DNA from: an uncultured Mucilaginibacter sp.
Lineage (GTDB): Bacteria; Bacteroidota; Bacteroidia; Sphingobacteriales; Sphingobacteriaceae
DNA: 40,642 nt
Direction: 5' to 3'
Assembly: GCA_903891475.1 (NCBI GenBank)
Contig: CAITEP010000001.1
Span: forward strand, 1-40,642
The notes below the pieces were generated by a model. The model was not told where the DNA came from and searched no databases. It worked only from the letters and a program-made list of their open reading frames with translations. Both the position numbers and the translations under genes were made by a program. Below are positions 1-9,469 of this stretch, one piece after another; within the stretch, counting starts at the first letter, position 1; the number at the start of each line of letters is the position of its first letter.

Positions 1-995
1 ATTTCAGCCATCGCTGCCAATAACTTTAGGTATTTATTAATCAAAGATGTGCATGCTTCTTTATGGGCTGTCCTTGTCTTGATATTATTATCCTCTGTGT
101 CCTTAGGGTTTGCCTTCCATTTCCAAAATGGGAATAAGGCAAGGTTATTTTGATTAGTGTATTTATCAATAATTGCTTTAGCAGGTAAAATTAAGGACAT
201 ATCATAACCAGTTTCAGTTTTATTTGAAGTATAAACAAATCGGTCGGCTTTGAAATTATCCGGTGTTGATTGCAATAAGTCACCTACACGTACACCTCGA
301 AGATAAACTTGGAGGATGAAAAAATCTCGTACCGATTCTAATATATCGCCTTTAGGTAATTTAAGACCTATAATTTTGTCTAATTCTGTTTTGGTCAGTT
401 TTAATTTCATTTTATCTTGAACTGGAACTTTGAATTGTTTCACTTCATTGGAAATGGATTTACCATATAAATTTATGACACTCTTTAAACGTTTTATCTT
501 TTTATGGATGGTTGAAGAGCCGTTATTTAGTTCGGATTTTAGATAAAAAGAAAAACTTTCTAACCAATTCCTATCTACTTTATCGATTGAAATATCTTTA
601 AAATCTACCACTTGATTAAATAATGCATAATAAACCTTTGAGGATGCAAACATTTTTCGATCCTCCATCCTAGTTATATATAATTTTACAGCAGAGGATA
701 CCTTCAATACCTTAACCTCATCAAATATTTCTTTGGTAATTGATTCTTTTTCCTCGGTTACATTATATAGTGCCTTTTGATAAAAACTTAGCTTCGCACT
801 TATCATTTGATTGATTTCAAAACTATTAGGCGCATTTGTTTTCAATTTTGACTGTTTGGCATCCCAATTTTTTGCAAGGCACCTGTGAATTACCTTTTTA
901 ACAATCTTTCTGTTTTCAATAATTTGAATTATAACAGGATTAGTACCATCAGAATAGGTTTTGCCGGAATAGAGTAGAACTTTTATAGATGCCAT
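1..995 (-). CDS. Tyrosine recombinase/integrase, partial (C-terminus outside window)
   Basis: Reading from an ATG at 995 towards the left edge, 331 codons are open without a stop; the gene continues outside the window. The N-terminus looks like the arm-binding and SAM-like core-binding regions of Bacteroidota integrases. The catalytic domain begins near residue 200 and contains LRGVRVGDLL, which carries the first catalytic Arg, and a KTETGYD segment that probably holds the beta-hairpin Lys. The HxxR and Tyr motifs would lie outside. Such enzymes integrate and excise mobile elements at tRNA 3' ends, and the tRNA-Lys 3' end does lie just upstream, at 1156-1170. The start is supported by the 173-bp upstream region, which is duplicated almost exactly at the right edge of the window. 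Family assignment is solid; the type of element (ICE, prophage or island) cannot be seen. Confidence 0.88.
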   Translation of the reverse strand, partial: MASIKVLLYSGKTYSDGTNPVIIQIIENRKIVKKVIHRCLAKNWDAKQSKLKTNAPNSFEINQMISAKLSFYQKALYNVTEEKESITKEIFDEVKVLKVSSAVKLYITRMEDRKMFASSKVYYALFNQVVDFKDISIDKVDRNWLESFSFYLKSELNNGSSTIHKKIKRLKSVINLYGKSISNEVKQFKVPVQDKMKLKLTKTELDKIIGLKLPKGDILESVRDFFILQVYLRGVRVGDLLQSTPDNFKADRFVYTSNKTETGYDMSLILPAKAIIDKYTNQNNLALFPFWKWKANPKDTEDNNIKTRTAHKEACTSLINKYLKLLAAMAE

Positions 996-997
996 AT

Positions 998-1170
998 TTG
1001 AGTTTGGTGTAAACAACGGTGTAAACTGGGTGTAAACAATTGTGATGAAATTCGGTTTTTAACGGTTGTTACCGTTCTCAAATATAACAAAAAACCGCCT
1101 AAAAACAAAAAGGAAACGGTTTTTGAACCGCTTCCTTCTATTTGTCTTCGATTTTGTGATCCCGCTGGGA
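998..1170 (-). repeat. Integrase upstream region with tRNA-Lys 3' end (att-like), inverted copy of 40470-40642
   Basis: Read on the minus strand, this matches 40470-40642 with no indel and about five mismatches in 173 bp. It holds the last 14 bases of tRNA-Lys (TCCCAGCGGGATCA, down to 1157), a terminator-like hairpin (1112-1135), a 6-bp inverted repeat AACGGT/ACCGTT, and three GTTTACACC direct repeats 11-12 bp apart just before the integrase start. Identity with the right copy ends at 1170, before the T-loop, so there is no intact tRNA here. The direct repeats are plausible arm-type integrase or excisionase sites (inference). Confidence 0.85.
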
Positions 1171-1303
1171 TTAAAAACCAATCCGAAGGATTGACATGTT
1201 TATAGCATAAATGAATTATAAAAGGTACGACCCCGAATGGGGTCGCGTAAATAGGGTATCATAAAGGCTATAAACATTTAATCCCTCCGGCTCCACAAAA
1301 TAA
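1159..1303. repeat. REP-like palindromic repeat, copy 1, fused to tRNA-Lys 3' end
   Basis: The segment from about 1168 matches 36668-36790. Shared parts are AATCCGAAGGATT, ATGTTTATAGCATAAATGAATT, a GACCCC/GGGGTC hairpin and GCTATAAACATTTAATCCC. The outer ATGTTTATAGC and GCTATAAACAT are inverted repeats. Its left terminal palindrome is ATCCC-GCT-GGGATT, with the tRNA-Lys middle triplet, where copy 2 has TCC. Its right terminal palindrome is broken. The whole looks like a hairpin repeat of the REP or MITE kind; that the genome holds many copies is a guess. Confidence 0.75.
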
Positions 1304-1322
1304 CTAATTGATTTTCAAATAG

Positions 1323-1378
1323 TTACTTAAAATAAGAAGAGTCTGACTAAATAGTTAGACTCTTCTTATTTTAAGTAA
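1323..1378. terminator. Strong inverted repeat, possibly a bidirectional terminator
   Basis: A perfect 22-bp inverted repeat (1323-1344 against 1357-1378) is extended by four further pairs, one of them G-T, around an AAAT loop. The stem ends in an A-rich tract on one side and a T-rich tract on the other, as in bidirectional intrinsic terminators. It lies just inside the REP copy and may instead be a remnant of a mobile element. Confidence 0.5.
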
Positions 1379-1380
1379 AT

Positions 1381-1989
1381 GACATAGACATCGAAAAATA
1401 ATGACTCCCTGGCTTGCGAAAGTTATTAGCCATAAATAAAAATGATATTATTGATCGTTTAATTAACTCGTTAATGAAAAAGAATAGTTTTTTCTAAAAA
1501 CTGATGTTATTTCTTAGAAATGTGTTGCTTTAATGACCGAAATCCATTTTTTTTTGAACATAAGTTCTCAGTTCAACTATAGAACCATGGATGATAACAC
1601 AAAATTAGTTGTTGTAATTTTAGCTCACTGCAAATGGAATTGGTTTATTCGGCATCAATTTGTTTCATGGTAAAAGCCATCCTCCATAATTGAGATATTT
1701 TGTAAACAAAATATAAAACACTATGCTCATTGATAGAGTGGAATTAAAAATGTATTGATAAATCATTTAGTATATAGGATTCGATTAACGGTTAAATTAT
1801 AGCTAAATTAAGCATGAGAGAATGTTACTTTAAGGAAATACTTTTAGTGATTGTCAATAGATTGAGCGTTTAAATATGAAAGAACCTGTGGATATAAACT
1901 CCGAATAGCGATGTTTATTAGGAAGATTTTTTTTTAGGGAAATATTCTTTTTTAGTCAATAAAACAAATTAAAACAGGATAGCTTCATT
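1381..1989. other. Gene-free stretch
   Basis: About 600 bp of AT-rich sequence between the hairpin and the peptidase gene. I see no open frame with protein-like composition longer than about 28 codons, no copy of the island promoter motif and no RNA gene. Confidence 0.6.
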
Positions 1990-2802
1990 TTGTCTTATAC
2001 CTTAATGATACTGTTAATAATTATACCATTGATCGTCCTTGCTGTTTATTTCTTGTTTCGACCCAAAAGAAAGATTAATTTATTGGATTACACAAAGCCA
2101 TCGGACAATTATCAATCGATTCTGAATAAAGAGGTGGTTTATTACCAAAAATTAAGCGAAAGCAATAAATTGCAATTTATAAGGTTGATCAACGAATTTT
2201 TGCAATATGTAAGAATAGAAGGTGTAGAAACCACGATCACTGACTTAGATCGTGTACTTATTGCTTCCAGCGGCGTCATCCCAATTTTCGGCTTTCCGGA
2301 CTGGAAATATAAAAATCTTACAAATGTTATTCTTTATCCAGATACATTCGACAAACAGTTTCAATTTGAAGGTGAAAACCGAAACATTATGGGTATGGTT
2401 GGTTCCGGTTATTTGAATGGTCAGATGCTTTTGTCGAGAACCGCTTTGATCAAAGGATTTTCAAAATCTGCCGGCAAAGGAAATACGGCTATTCATGAGT
2501 TTGTTCATCTACTAGATAAGTCAGATGGAGAAACAGACGGCTTACCTGAAAATCTGCTGGAACACAAATATGTAGTTCCATGGCTTAAAATGATGCATCA
2601 GGAAATGCACCGGATAAACGAGGGTAAGTCTGATATCAACCCGTATGCTTCAACCAATGAAGCTGAATTCTTCGCTGTTGCATCAGAGTACTTTTTTGAA
2701 AAACCTGATCAATTGAAACATAAACACCCCGACATTTATCAAATGCTGAGTCACTTATTTGGGCAATATCATTCTTCCTCGCCAGCATCCGAGATAGTTT
2801 AA
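1990..2802 (+). CDS. MtfA-like zinc-dependent peptidase (M90 type)
   Basis: The 270-residue product has one N-terminal hydrophobic segment (about residues 4-22) followed by basic residues, so it is probably membrane-anchored with a cytoplasmic catalytic domain. HEFVHLLDKSDGETDG at about 169-184 contains the zincin HExxH helix typical of the MtfA/YeeI family (MEROPS M90). E. coli MtfA is a peptidase that also binds the Mlc repressor; no Mlc is visible here. The start is TTG at 1990, with AGGA about 10 nt upstream; ATG at 2005 (residue 6) is the alternative. The gene stands alone, convergent with the AraC gene at 28 bp, and lacks the island promoter motif. Confidence 0.82.
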   Translation: MSYTLMILLIIIPLIVLAVYFLFRPKRKINLLDYTKPSDNYQSILNKEVVYYQKLSESNKLQFIRLINEFLQYVRIEGVETTITDLDRVLIASSGVIPIFGFPDWKYKNLTNVILYPDTFDKQFQFEGENRNIMGMVGSGYLNGQMLLSRTALIKGFSKSAGKGNTAIHEFVHLLDKSDGETDGLPENLLEHKYVVPWLKMMHQEMHRINEGKSDINPYASTNEAEFFAVASEYFFEKPDQLKHKHPDIYQMLSHLFGQYHSSSPASEIV

Positions 2803-2829
2803 GAAACCGTTTTATTATAATTAAAATTA

Positions 2830-3390
2830 TCAAGGATTTACGAGTCCCATTTGCCTGTTCTCTCGGAATTTTTTGAAATGCGAAGGCGTTAAACCAGTGA
2901 TCTTTTTAAATTGGTTAGACAAATGTGCAACACTGCTATAATGCATTTGGTATGATATCTCGGTAACAGAAAGTTCATCATAAACTAACAATTCTTTTAC
3001 TTTTTCAATTTTATGCATAATGATATAATGCTCAATGTTTATACCTTCAACTTCGGAAAATAAATTAGCCAGATAGGTATAATCATGATTTAATTTTTCA
3101 CTCAGGTAATCAGAGAAGTTTATTTTTGTTGGTTCATCAGCGTAGTGAATCAGTTCGACAATCACTTTTTTTATTTTTTCAATTAAAATACTTTTTTTAT
3201 CGTCAAGCAACTCCAAGCCATATTTTAAAAGTAAGGTCTTAAATTCAGCTAATTGAACTGCCGAAATAGTCTCTATTATTTCAATTTCTCCTAATTCAAC
3301 TCTTGTATAATTTAACGACAGCTTTTTAAGTTGTTGTTTTACAACCATTTTACATCTGATACAAACCATGTTTTTTATGTAAAGTTTCAT
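2830..3390 (-). CDS. AraC-type regulator with N-terminal MxCxxC (HMA-like) domain, copy 1
   Basis: The 186-residue protein has two parts. Residues 1-70 look like a ferredoxin-fold heavy-metal-associated domain with MVCIRC at residues 8-13. The C-terminal ~85 residues form an AraC-family DNA-binding domain with two HTH units; SVTEISYQMHYSSVAHLSNQ is the first recognition region and ITGLTPSHFKK follows. It is clearly paralogous to the protein at 28489-29043 in both domains. The cysteines could bind metal or sense redox state (inference; no ligand is visible). It lies next to, and divergent from, the carbon operon whose promoter carries the composite motif at 3666-3731, and its own upstream region lacks that motif. 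It is therefore a candidate activator of the island. Confidence 0.85.
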   Translation of the reverse strand: MKLYIKNMVCIRCKMVVKQQLKKLSLNYTRVELGEIEIIETISAVQLAEFKTLLLKYGLELLDDKKSILIEKIKKVIVELIHYADEPTKINFSDYLSEKLNHDYTYLANLFSEVEGINIEHYIIMHKIEKVKELLVYDELSVTEISYQMHYSSVAHLSNQFKKITGLTPSHFKKFRENRQMGLVNP

Positions 3391-3665
3391 GTTATTTAGG
3401 GGAAATATGTCCGTAAAATGATGTTAATTAATATTACTAAAGGTTCTACATGGAACAGGCTTTCATTATTGAAATCGTATTTAAATATTCCTTAAAAGGC
3501 TAATTGCTGTTTTCTGTCCTCAAGCACTGCACCTGTTATTAAAAGCAATAAAGGCTGTTTTAGTTTTAAAGTACTTGTTAAAAAAACAAATCACGCGTTA
3601 CCCGACTTTTAAACATTCTTAAATAGACTTTACCCGTTAGTTTGGGTTTTATTGTTTGCACTGAT
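3391..3665. other. Spacer upstream of AraC copy 1
   Basis: About 275 bp between the divergent AraC gene and the composite promoter at 3666. I found no open frame of note and no copy of the island motif in the minus orientation that could serve the AraC gene. Confidence 0.5.
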
Positions 3666-3731
3666 GTGTGAAAGATGTAACTTATTTAAAAAGTTATGTA
3701 ATAATTGAAGTACAAAGGAACCCCATCTTTA
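3666..3731 (+). promoter_or_regulatory. Composite island promoter, site 1 (cupin/HAD/ackA/xfp/fba/tpi operon)
   Basis: Box 1 is GTGTGAAAGATGTAAC (3666-3681). After 14 nt comes box 2 ATGTAATAATT (3696-3706), and after a further 17 nt a -7-like CATCTTTA (3724-3731). The spacing is identical to most other copies in the window. It lies 108 bp before the first codon of the broken cupin gene. Confidence 0.8.
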
Positions 3732-3839
3732 CTCTATTGAATACGACATCTCAAAATCCCGTTCAATTTGAATGAATTCTTAATAGGCTCATATATTTAA
3801 CAAGTATCTATTTTAAAAAAGGCAGATAAAATTCAGGTT

Positions 3840-4193
3840 ATGGAAAAAAACATGCCAGATAATACTGAACTGGAAACGGGAAAGGCACATATAATAGTTG
3901 AAATAATAGAGTATGTACCAAACTCTGTAGTTATTAAAACGATCATTAAAAAATCAACAGGAAACATCAGTATCATGTCTTTTGATAGCGGTTAAGGCCT
4001 CACTGAAAAAACCAGCCCTTTTGATACTTTCGCGCAGATAATTGAAGGAAAAGCAGAAATCGTAATTGATAATGTTTCAAATCATCTCGCATCCGGGATG
4101 GGTATTATCATACCTGCACACCTACCCAACTATATCAAACCAAACGGCCGTTTTAAAATGATCCAAACCATAATTAAAAGTGGATATGAATAA
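3840..4193 (+). pseudogene. Cupin-domain protein interrupted by an in-frame stop
   Basis: One frame runs from ATG 3840 to TAA 4191-4193 (117 codons) with a single internal TAA at 3993-3995, codon 52. Protein-like sequence continues on both sides: SIMSFDSG before it, then GLTEKTSPFDTFAQIIEGKA and a cupin-like IIPAHLPNYI. There is no frameshift, so a G-to-T change in a GAA codon is the simplest explanation. Small cupins of this kind bind ligands or metals in a beta-barrel; the role here is unknown. It is the first gene after island promoter site 1 and overlaps the HAD gene by 8 bp. A sequencing error, stop readthrough, or restart within the second half cannot be excluded. Confidence 0.8.
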
Positions 4194-4836
4194 CAATATG
4201 GAAGGCATCACAACCCTGTTCCTCGATATTGGGGGTGTTTTACTTACGGCCGGCTGGGACCGCGCAGCACGAAAAAAAACATACTCACATTTTCATTTGG
4301 ATCATGATGTGTTGGAAGACAGGCACCATATTACGGTGGAAGCTTTTGAGTTAGGTAAAATAACACTCGATGAATACTTGAACAGGGTAGTTTTTTGCGA
4401 TTTGCAGGACTTTGCTTCGGAAGATTTTAAAGAATTCATGTTTGCCCAATCCTCCGCTTACCCCGAAGTGATTTCTTTCATAAGTGAATTAAAAAAAGTG
4501 CATGGTTTAAAAGTAGTGATCGTAAGCAACGAAAGCCGCGAACTTAATGAGTACCGGGCAAAAAAATTCCGGCTCAACGAATTAGCGGATTGTTTTATAT
4601 CTTCTTCTTTTGTGCGCCTTCGTAAACCCGATACTGATATTTTTCAGCTTGCACTGGATATTTCGCAAGCGGCACCACAACAAATTGTCTATATCGACGA
4701 CCAAATAATGTTTGTTCAACTGGCAGAAAATTTTGGGATAAATGTCATTCATCATACAGATTACGAATCGACAAAAACAAAATTAGCATCTTTTGGCCTG
4801 GGCATAAATAAATTTAGCCATAATGAAACCAGGTAA
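4186..4836 (+). CDS. HAD-superfamily phosphatase (HAD-IA, YihX-like)
   Basis: About 216 residues. Motif I is LFLDIGGVL, with the nucleophile Asp and Gly at the +2 position as in some HAD-IA members. Motif II is VIVSNES, the motif III Lys is in RLRKPDTDIF, and motif IV is YIDDQIMFV. The family dephosphorylates small phosphate esters, often sugar phosphates; the substrate cannot be told from sequence, but the sugar-phosphate genes downstream suggest one. ATG 4186 is preferred; GTG 4180 and ATG 4198 are also in frame. It overlaps the cupin end by 8 bp and the acetate kinase start by 14 bp, so the cluster is tightly coupled. Confidence 0.85.
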   Translation: MNNNMEGITTLFLDIGGVLLTAGWDRAARKKTYSHFHLDHDVLEDRHHITVEAFELGKITLDEYLNRVVFCDLQDFASEDFKEFMFAQSSAYPEVISFISELKKVHGLKVVIVSNESRELNEYRAKKFRLNELADCFISSSFVRLRKPDTDIFQLALDISQAAPQQIVYIDDQIMFVQLAENFGINVIHHTDYESTKTKLASFGLGINKFSHNETR

Positions 4837-6016
4837 AAACCATGTTCTTATCATAAATGGTGGTTCATCAAGCATCAAGTTCGCTTTATATGAAAATTGT
4901 GAATTACTTAATTTGTTGCTTTCGGGCCAGATAGAAAACATAGGTGCAAAAAACATTTTGTTCTATTTTTTAACGGGTGAAAATAGTAAAAAAACTAATA
5001 TTGATATCCAGGCAACCGGATTTGATTCAGCGATCAAAACCCTGATAACGTGGCTGGAAAATCAAGTAGATTTTGATTCGATAAAAGGGATTGGCCACAG
5101 GGTGGTTCATGGAATGGAACATACTGAACCCGAAATAATAACAGCAACTTTATTGGATGATTTAAAGGAGATAAGTAATTATGACCCGGATCATCTACCC
5201 GAAGAAATAAAGTTGATCTCCACTTTTCAAAAACGATTCCCCGGACTAACTCAAATAGCCTGCTTTGACACGTCCTTTCACACTACCATGCCAAAGGTTG
5301 CAAAATTGTTGGCAATTCCGCGCCGGTTTAACAGAATGGGTATACATCGGTTTGGTTTCCATGGCATTTCTTATGCCTACCTGATGGAACAACTTAAACA
5401 GGTTGAAGGCGACCCTACGCTCAGGGAAAAAGTAGTCTTGGCGCACCTCGGCAGTGGGGCGAGCCTTGCCGCAGTAAAAGATGGAAAAAGTATAGACACC
5501 AGTATGGGGTTTTCACCTTCGTCAGGTATACCGATGGGCACACGCACCGGGGACCTTGATCCGGGTGTCGCCTGGTATTTAATGAAGGCCGAAAAGTTAA
5601 GCCTCAGCCAGTTTAACGACCTTATTAATCACCGATCGGGTCTGCTGGGTATTTCTGAAACCAGTTCAGATATGCATCAATTAATACGAATACAAGAAAA
5701 GGACAATCGTGCCAAAGACGCTGTTGAACTATTTTGCTACCAGGCTAAAAAATGGGTCGGTTCGTTTGCGGCAGCACTCAATGGAATAAACACCTTGGTA
5801 TTCTCGGGAGGCATAGGTGAAAACTCACCCGAAGTTCGGGAACGGATATGCGAAGGCCTCCAGTTTTTAGGAATTGAACTAAATAAAGAAGAAAATTTAA
5901 GGAGTGGGCCTATTATCTCTGCCGACGCCGGTACAGTATGCGTCCGTGTTATTAAAACCAACGAAGAATTAATGATAGCAAAGTCAGTTTGCAATATATT
6001 GAACAATAACATTTAA
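4823..6016 (+). CDS. ackA: Acetate kinase
   Basis: The 397-residue length is normal for the family. It has the N-terminal phosphate-binding [11 protein letters not shown], the acetate kinase signature region [14 protein letters not shown] near residues 230-245, and [16 protein letters not shown] near the C-terminus. It converts acetyl phosphate and ADP to acetate and ATP in the cytoplasm. Phosphoketolase, 13 bp downstream, makes acetyl phosphate, so the pair forms the ATP-yielding end of a phosphoketolase shunt. No phosphotransacetylase is present in the window, which fits acetyl-P coming from phosphoketolase rather than acetyl-CoA. Confidence 0.96.
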   Translation: MKPGKNHVLIINGGSSSIKFALYENCELLNLLLSGQIENIGAKNILFYFLTGENSKKTNIDIQATGFDSAIKTLITWLENQVDFDSIKGIGHRVVHGMEHTEPEIITATLLDDLKEISNYDPDHLPEEIKLISTFQKRFPGLTQIACFDTSFHTTMPKVAKLLAIPRRFNRMGIHRFGFHGISYAYLMEQLKQVEGDPTLREKVVLAHLGSGASLAAVKDGKSIDTSMGFSPSSGIPMGTRTGDLDPGVAWYLMKAEKLSLSQFNDLINHRSGLLGISETSSDMHQLIRIQEKDNRAKDAVELFCYQAKKWVGSFAAALNGINTLVFSGGIGENSPEVRERICEGLQFLGIELNKEENLRSGPIISADAGTVCVRVIKTNEELMIAKSVCNILNNNI

Positions 6017-6029
6017 AATAAAAACACCT

Positions 6030-8420
6030 ATGGAAACAGAAACAATGAACCCCGAAGTTGAAACACTATCACCAGAGTTATTGCGAAAAATGAACGCTTA
6101 TTGGCGGGCGGCGAATTACCTTTCTGTCGGTCAGATCTATCTTTATGATAATCCGCTGCTGAAAGAACCCTTGAAACTATCACACGTTAAACCCCTGGTG
6201 GTAGGGCATTGGGGAACCACACCCGGCCAGAATTTTATTTATGTACACCTGAACAGGGTTATAAAAAAGTATGACCTGGATATGTTCTATGTTGCGGGAC
6301 CGGGCCATGGTGGGCCCGCTATTGTCGGTAACGTCTATCTGGAAGGAACTTGGACCGATGTTTATCCAAATATTACGAAGGACGAAGCCGGCTTGAAAAA
6401 GCTATTTAAACAGTTTTCATTTCCGGGCGGGATATCAAGTCATGTGGCGCCAACTACACCAGGATCTATTCATGAAGGTGGTGAATTAGGTTATTCCCTC
6501 AGCCATGCATTTGGTGCAGTATTTGATAATCCGGAATTGGTGGTTGCCTGCGTTATTGGCGATGGTGAAGCCGAAACCGGCCCTCTGGCGACAGCATGGC
6601 AATCAAATAAATTTCTTGACCCCATTACAGATGGGGCTGTCTTGCCTATTTTACATCTCAATGGTTACAAGATAAGCAATCCAACTATTCTTTCGCGTAT
6701 TGAGCACGATGAACTGGAGCAATTTATAAGGGGCTGTGGCTGGACCCCCTATTTTGTTGAAGGAGACGATCCAGAAACAATGCATCATTTAATGGCTTTA
6801 ACGTTGGAAAGGGCTATTGAAGAAATAAAGGCCATCCAGGAAAATGCAAGGAAAAACAACGACAGTACACGCCCACGCTGGCCAATGATTGTTTTAAGAT
6901 CGCCTAAAGGGTGGACCGGGCCAGTGAAGGTGGATGGTCTGCAGATCGAAGGTACGTTCAGGGCTCACCAGGTGCCGATTCTTGTTGATGAAAATCATCC
7001 TGACCATGTAAGGTTGCTTGAAAACTGGATGAAAAGTTATAAACCTGAAGAATTGTTTGATGAAAATGGACGTTTATTGCCTGAATTGGAAGAACTTGCT
7101 CCAAGAGGCAACAGGCGTATGGGCTCAAATCCTCATGCAAACGGAGGGATATTATTAAAAGATCTGGTGATGCCGGATTTTCGTGATTATGCCGTTCATT
7201 TAACTTCTCCGGGCGCTGTAATGGGCCAGGACACGATGGTGCTTGGCGTCTTCTTAAGAGACGTTACTAAACTTAACCCAGACAACTTTCGCACATTTGG
7301 GCCAGATGAAACAGTTTCTAACCTGTTGGATGCTGTATTCGAGGTGACCAACCGCCAATGGGATGCCCGTGAAATAAGCAACGATGAATTTCTTGCACCG
7401 GCCGGTCGCGTGCTTGATTCCCAGTTAAGTGAACACCAGTGTGAAGGCTGGCTGGAAGGTTACCTGTTGACCGGAAGGCATGGATATTTCAATAGTTACG
7501 AAGCGTTTATCCGTATTGTTGACTCCATGTTCAGCCAGCATGCCAAATGGCTGAAGGTTACGCTTGAACTACCGTGGCGCCGCAAAATATCGTCGCTTAA
7601 CTATCTTCTGGCTTCGCATGTGTGGCAACAGGATCATAACGGCTTCACTCACCAGGACCCCGGTTTTCTGGATCACGTGATCAATAAGAAAGCCGACATA
7701 GTACGTGTTTACCTGCCACCTGATTCCAATTGCTTATTATCGGTATTTGATCATTGTTTACGTAGCCGCCATTATGTGAACGTAGTTGTGGCCGGTAAAC
7801 ATGCGCTGCCGCAATGGCTTACTATGGATGAGGCTGTTGTGCATTGTACCGAAGGACTCGGTATCTGGAAATGGGCCAGTAATGACCAAAATGAAGAACC
7901 GGATGTGGTAATGGCCTGTTGCGGTGATACACCCACATTGGAAATACTGGCTGCCGTTTCCATTTTGCGGGAATATCTGCCTGATTTGAAAATAAGGGTA
8001 ATAAATGTAGTTGACCTGATGAGGCTGCAGCCAAGTACAGAACACCCTCATGGATTAACCGAGGAAGATTTTGATTCGTTATTTACGAAAGATAAGCTTA
8101 TTGTATTTGGCTTTCATGGATACCCCTGGCTGGTGCACCGTTTAACTTACAGTCGCAGCAATCGCAATATCCACGTAAGGGGCTATAAAGAGGAAGGTAC
8201 CATAACTACACCGTTTGATATGCGAGTACAGAATGACCTGGACCGGTTTCACCTGGTACAGGACGTTATTGACCGCGTACCGGGCTTAGGCACAAAAGGC
8301 GCATACCTCAAACAACTGATGCAAACCAAACTGATAGAACATAAAGCTTATATCGATGAAAATGGAAAAGATATGCCGGAAATTCTTAACTGGAAGTGGA
8401 GTATAATTAACCATGAATGA
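6030..8420 (+). CDS. xfp: Xylulose-5-phosphate/fructose-6-phosphate phosphoketolase
   Basis: The 796-residue, ThDP-dependent enzyme is full length. Hallmarks are [19 protein letters not shown], the [19 protein letters not shown] segment with active-site His residues, and the ThDP/Mg motif [16 protein letters not shown]-terminal parts include [12 protein letters not shown] and the [10 protein letters not shown] region. It splits xylulose-5-P or fructose-6-P with inorganic phosphate into acetyl-P plus glyceraldehyde-3-P or erythrose-4-P. Substrate preference cannot be decided by eye. It sits between acetate kinase and aldolase, with the aldolase start overlapping its end by 8 bp. Confidence 0.97.
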   Translation: METETMNPEVETLSPELLRKMNAYWRAANYLSVGQIYLYDNPLLKEPLKLSHVKPLVVGHWGTTPGQNFIYVHLNRVIKKYDLDMFYVAGPGHGGPAIVGNVYLEGTWTDVYPNITKDEAGLKKLFKQFSFPGGISSHVAPTTPGSIHEGGELGYSLSHAFGAVFDNPELVVACVIGDGEAETGPLATAWQSNKFLDPITDGAVLPILHLNGYKISNPTILSRIEHDELEQFIRGCGWTPYFVEGDDPETMHHLMALTLERAIEEIKAIQENARKNNDSTRPRWPMIVLRSPKGWTGPVKVDGLQIEGTFRAHQVPILVDENHPDHVRLLENWMKSYKPEELFDENGRLLPELEELAPRGNRRMGSNPHANGGILLKDLVMPDFRDYAVHLTSPGAVMGQDTMVLGVFLRDVTKLNPDNFRTFGPDETVSNLLDAVFEVTNRQWDAREISNDEFLAPAGRVLDSQLSEHQCEGWLEGYLLTGRHGYFNSYEAFIRIVDSMFSQHAKWLKVTLELPWRRKISSLNYLLASHVWQQDHNGFTHQDPGFLDHVINKKADIVRVYLPPDSNCLLSVFDHCLRSRHYVNVVVAGKHALPQWLTMDEAVVHCTEGLGIWKWASNDQNEEPDVVMACCGDTPTLEILAAVSILREYLPDLKIRVINVVDLMRLQPSTEHPHGLTEEDFDSLFTKDKLIVFGFHGYPWLVHRLTYSRSNRNIHVRGYKEEGTITTPFDMRVQNDLDRFHLVQDVIDRVPGLGTKGAYLKQLMQTKLIEHKAYIDENGKDMPEILNWKWSIINHE

Positions 8421-9450
8421 GCAAGCACTTATAGCTACTGCCAGGGCTATGGTCGCGGACGATAAGGGCCTGCTGGCAATGGATGAAAGTAATGGTACTT
8501 GTAATAAACGGTTTGCGGCACTTGGAATTCCGCAAACCGTAGATCAACGTAGGTCGTATAGAGAGCTCATCATTACTACGCCGGATCTTGGAAAGTACAT
8601 TAGCGGGCTGATACTTTATGATGAAACTATCCGCCAGCAAAAGAAAGATGGTACGCCTTTCATCAAAGTAATACTTAATGCGGGTATTATACCAGGCATA
8701 AAAGTTGACATAGGCTCTAAAGACCTTGCAGGGCATCCCGGGGAGAAAGTTACTGAAGGCCTTGACGGGTTACGCGACCGGATTAAGGAATATGCCCTAA
8801 TGGGCGTGCGTTTCGCCAAATGGCGCGGAGTGATATGCACTGATGATAGTTTGCCCAGCCGTGGCTGTATAGCGGCTAATGCCCAGGCTCTTGCGCGGTA
8901 TGCTGCGTTATGCCAGGAAGCCGGTTTGGTGCCGATAGTTGAACCTGAGTTGTTGATGGATGGAGACCATACGATCCATCAATGCTCAGATGTAACCGAG
9001 GAGACACTAAGGGCAGTTTTCAAAGAATTGTATCTGCAGAACGTGATGCTTGAAGGGATTATATTGAAACCAAATATGATACTTCCGGGTTTAACCTTCA
9101 AAGTTCAGGAATCCGTTGACGATGTGGCAGATGCTACCATAAAATGCCTGCTTCGAAATGTCCCTGCTGCTGTACCTGGCATTGCGTTTTTATCAGGAGG
9201 CCAAGCAGCTGAACTGGCAAGTTCAAGGCTGAATGCAATGAATTTACGGTTCAAATCCAGGTTGCCCTGTGGTGTTGCTTTTTCTTTTGCACGTGCCATT
9301 CAGCAACCAGCACTGGAAATCTGGAAAGGTGATGAAGCGAACGTTCTGGAAGCACAACGGGCTCTGCTTCACCGCGCAATGTGCAATGCTGCCGCACGGC
9401 GCGGTGAATATAATGCTGATTTAGAAAGTTGTGTTCAAAGTAATAGTTAA
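8413..9450 (+). CDS. fba: Class I fructose-bisphosphate aldolase
   Basis: The 345-residue protein matches class I (Schiff-base) aldolases. It has the N-terminal [19 protein letters not shown], the RFAKWRGV and [12 protein letters not shown] segments, the Schiff-base Lys in GIILKPNM near residue 217, and FLSGGQ. It interconverts fructose-1,6-bisphosphate with dihydroxyacetone-P and glyceraldehyde-3-P. ATG 8413 overlaps the phosphoketolase end, indicating translational coupling. With TIM downstream it can feed phosphoketolase-derived glyceraldehyde-3-P back towards hexose phosphates or take hexose down glycolysis. Confidence 0.95.
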   Translation: MNEQALIATARAMVADDKGLLAMDESNGTCNKRFAALGIPQTVDQRRSYRELIITTPDLGKYISGLILYDETIRQQKKDGTPFIKVILNAGIIPGIKVDIGSKDLAGHPGEKVTEGLDGLRDRIKEYALMGVRFAKWRGVICTDDSLPSRGCIAANAQALARYAALCQEAGLVPIVEPELLMDGDHTIHQCSDVTEETLRAVFKELYLQNVMLEGIILKPNMILPGLTFKVQESVDDVADATIKCLLRNVPAAVPGIAFLSGGQAAELASSRLNAMNLRFKSRLPCGVAFSFARAIQQPALEIWKGDEANVLEAQRALLHRAMCNAAARRGEYNADLESCVQSNS

Positions 9451-9469
9451 GCATACAATAAAAGACCAT

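Noticed and set aside
1587..1673. Short frame starting MDDNTKLVVVILAHCKW before the MtfA gene
   Set aside because: Only 28 codons, no start signals, no context; likely chance.
7758..8051. Several open frames of 60-110 codons opposite phosphoketolase and neighbouring genes
   Set aside because: Shadow frames in GC-richer coding DNA; the opposite strand holds well-supported enzymes, and none has a start context or family signature.
9431..9469. GTG start extending triosephosphate isomerase upstream
   Set aside because: The 13 extra residues overlap the aldolase gene and do not resemble TIM N-termini, which begin just before NWKMN.
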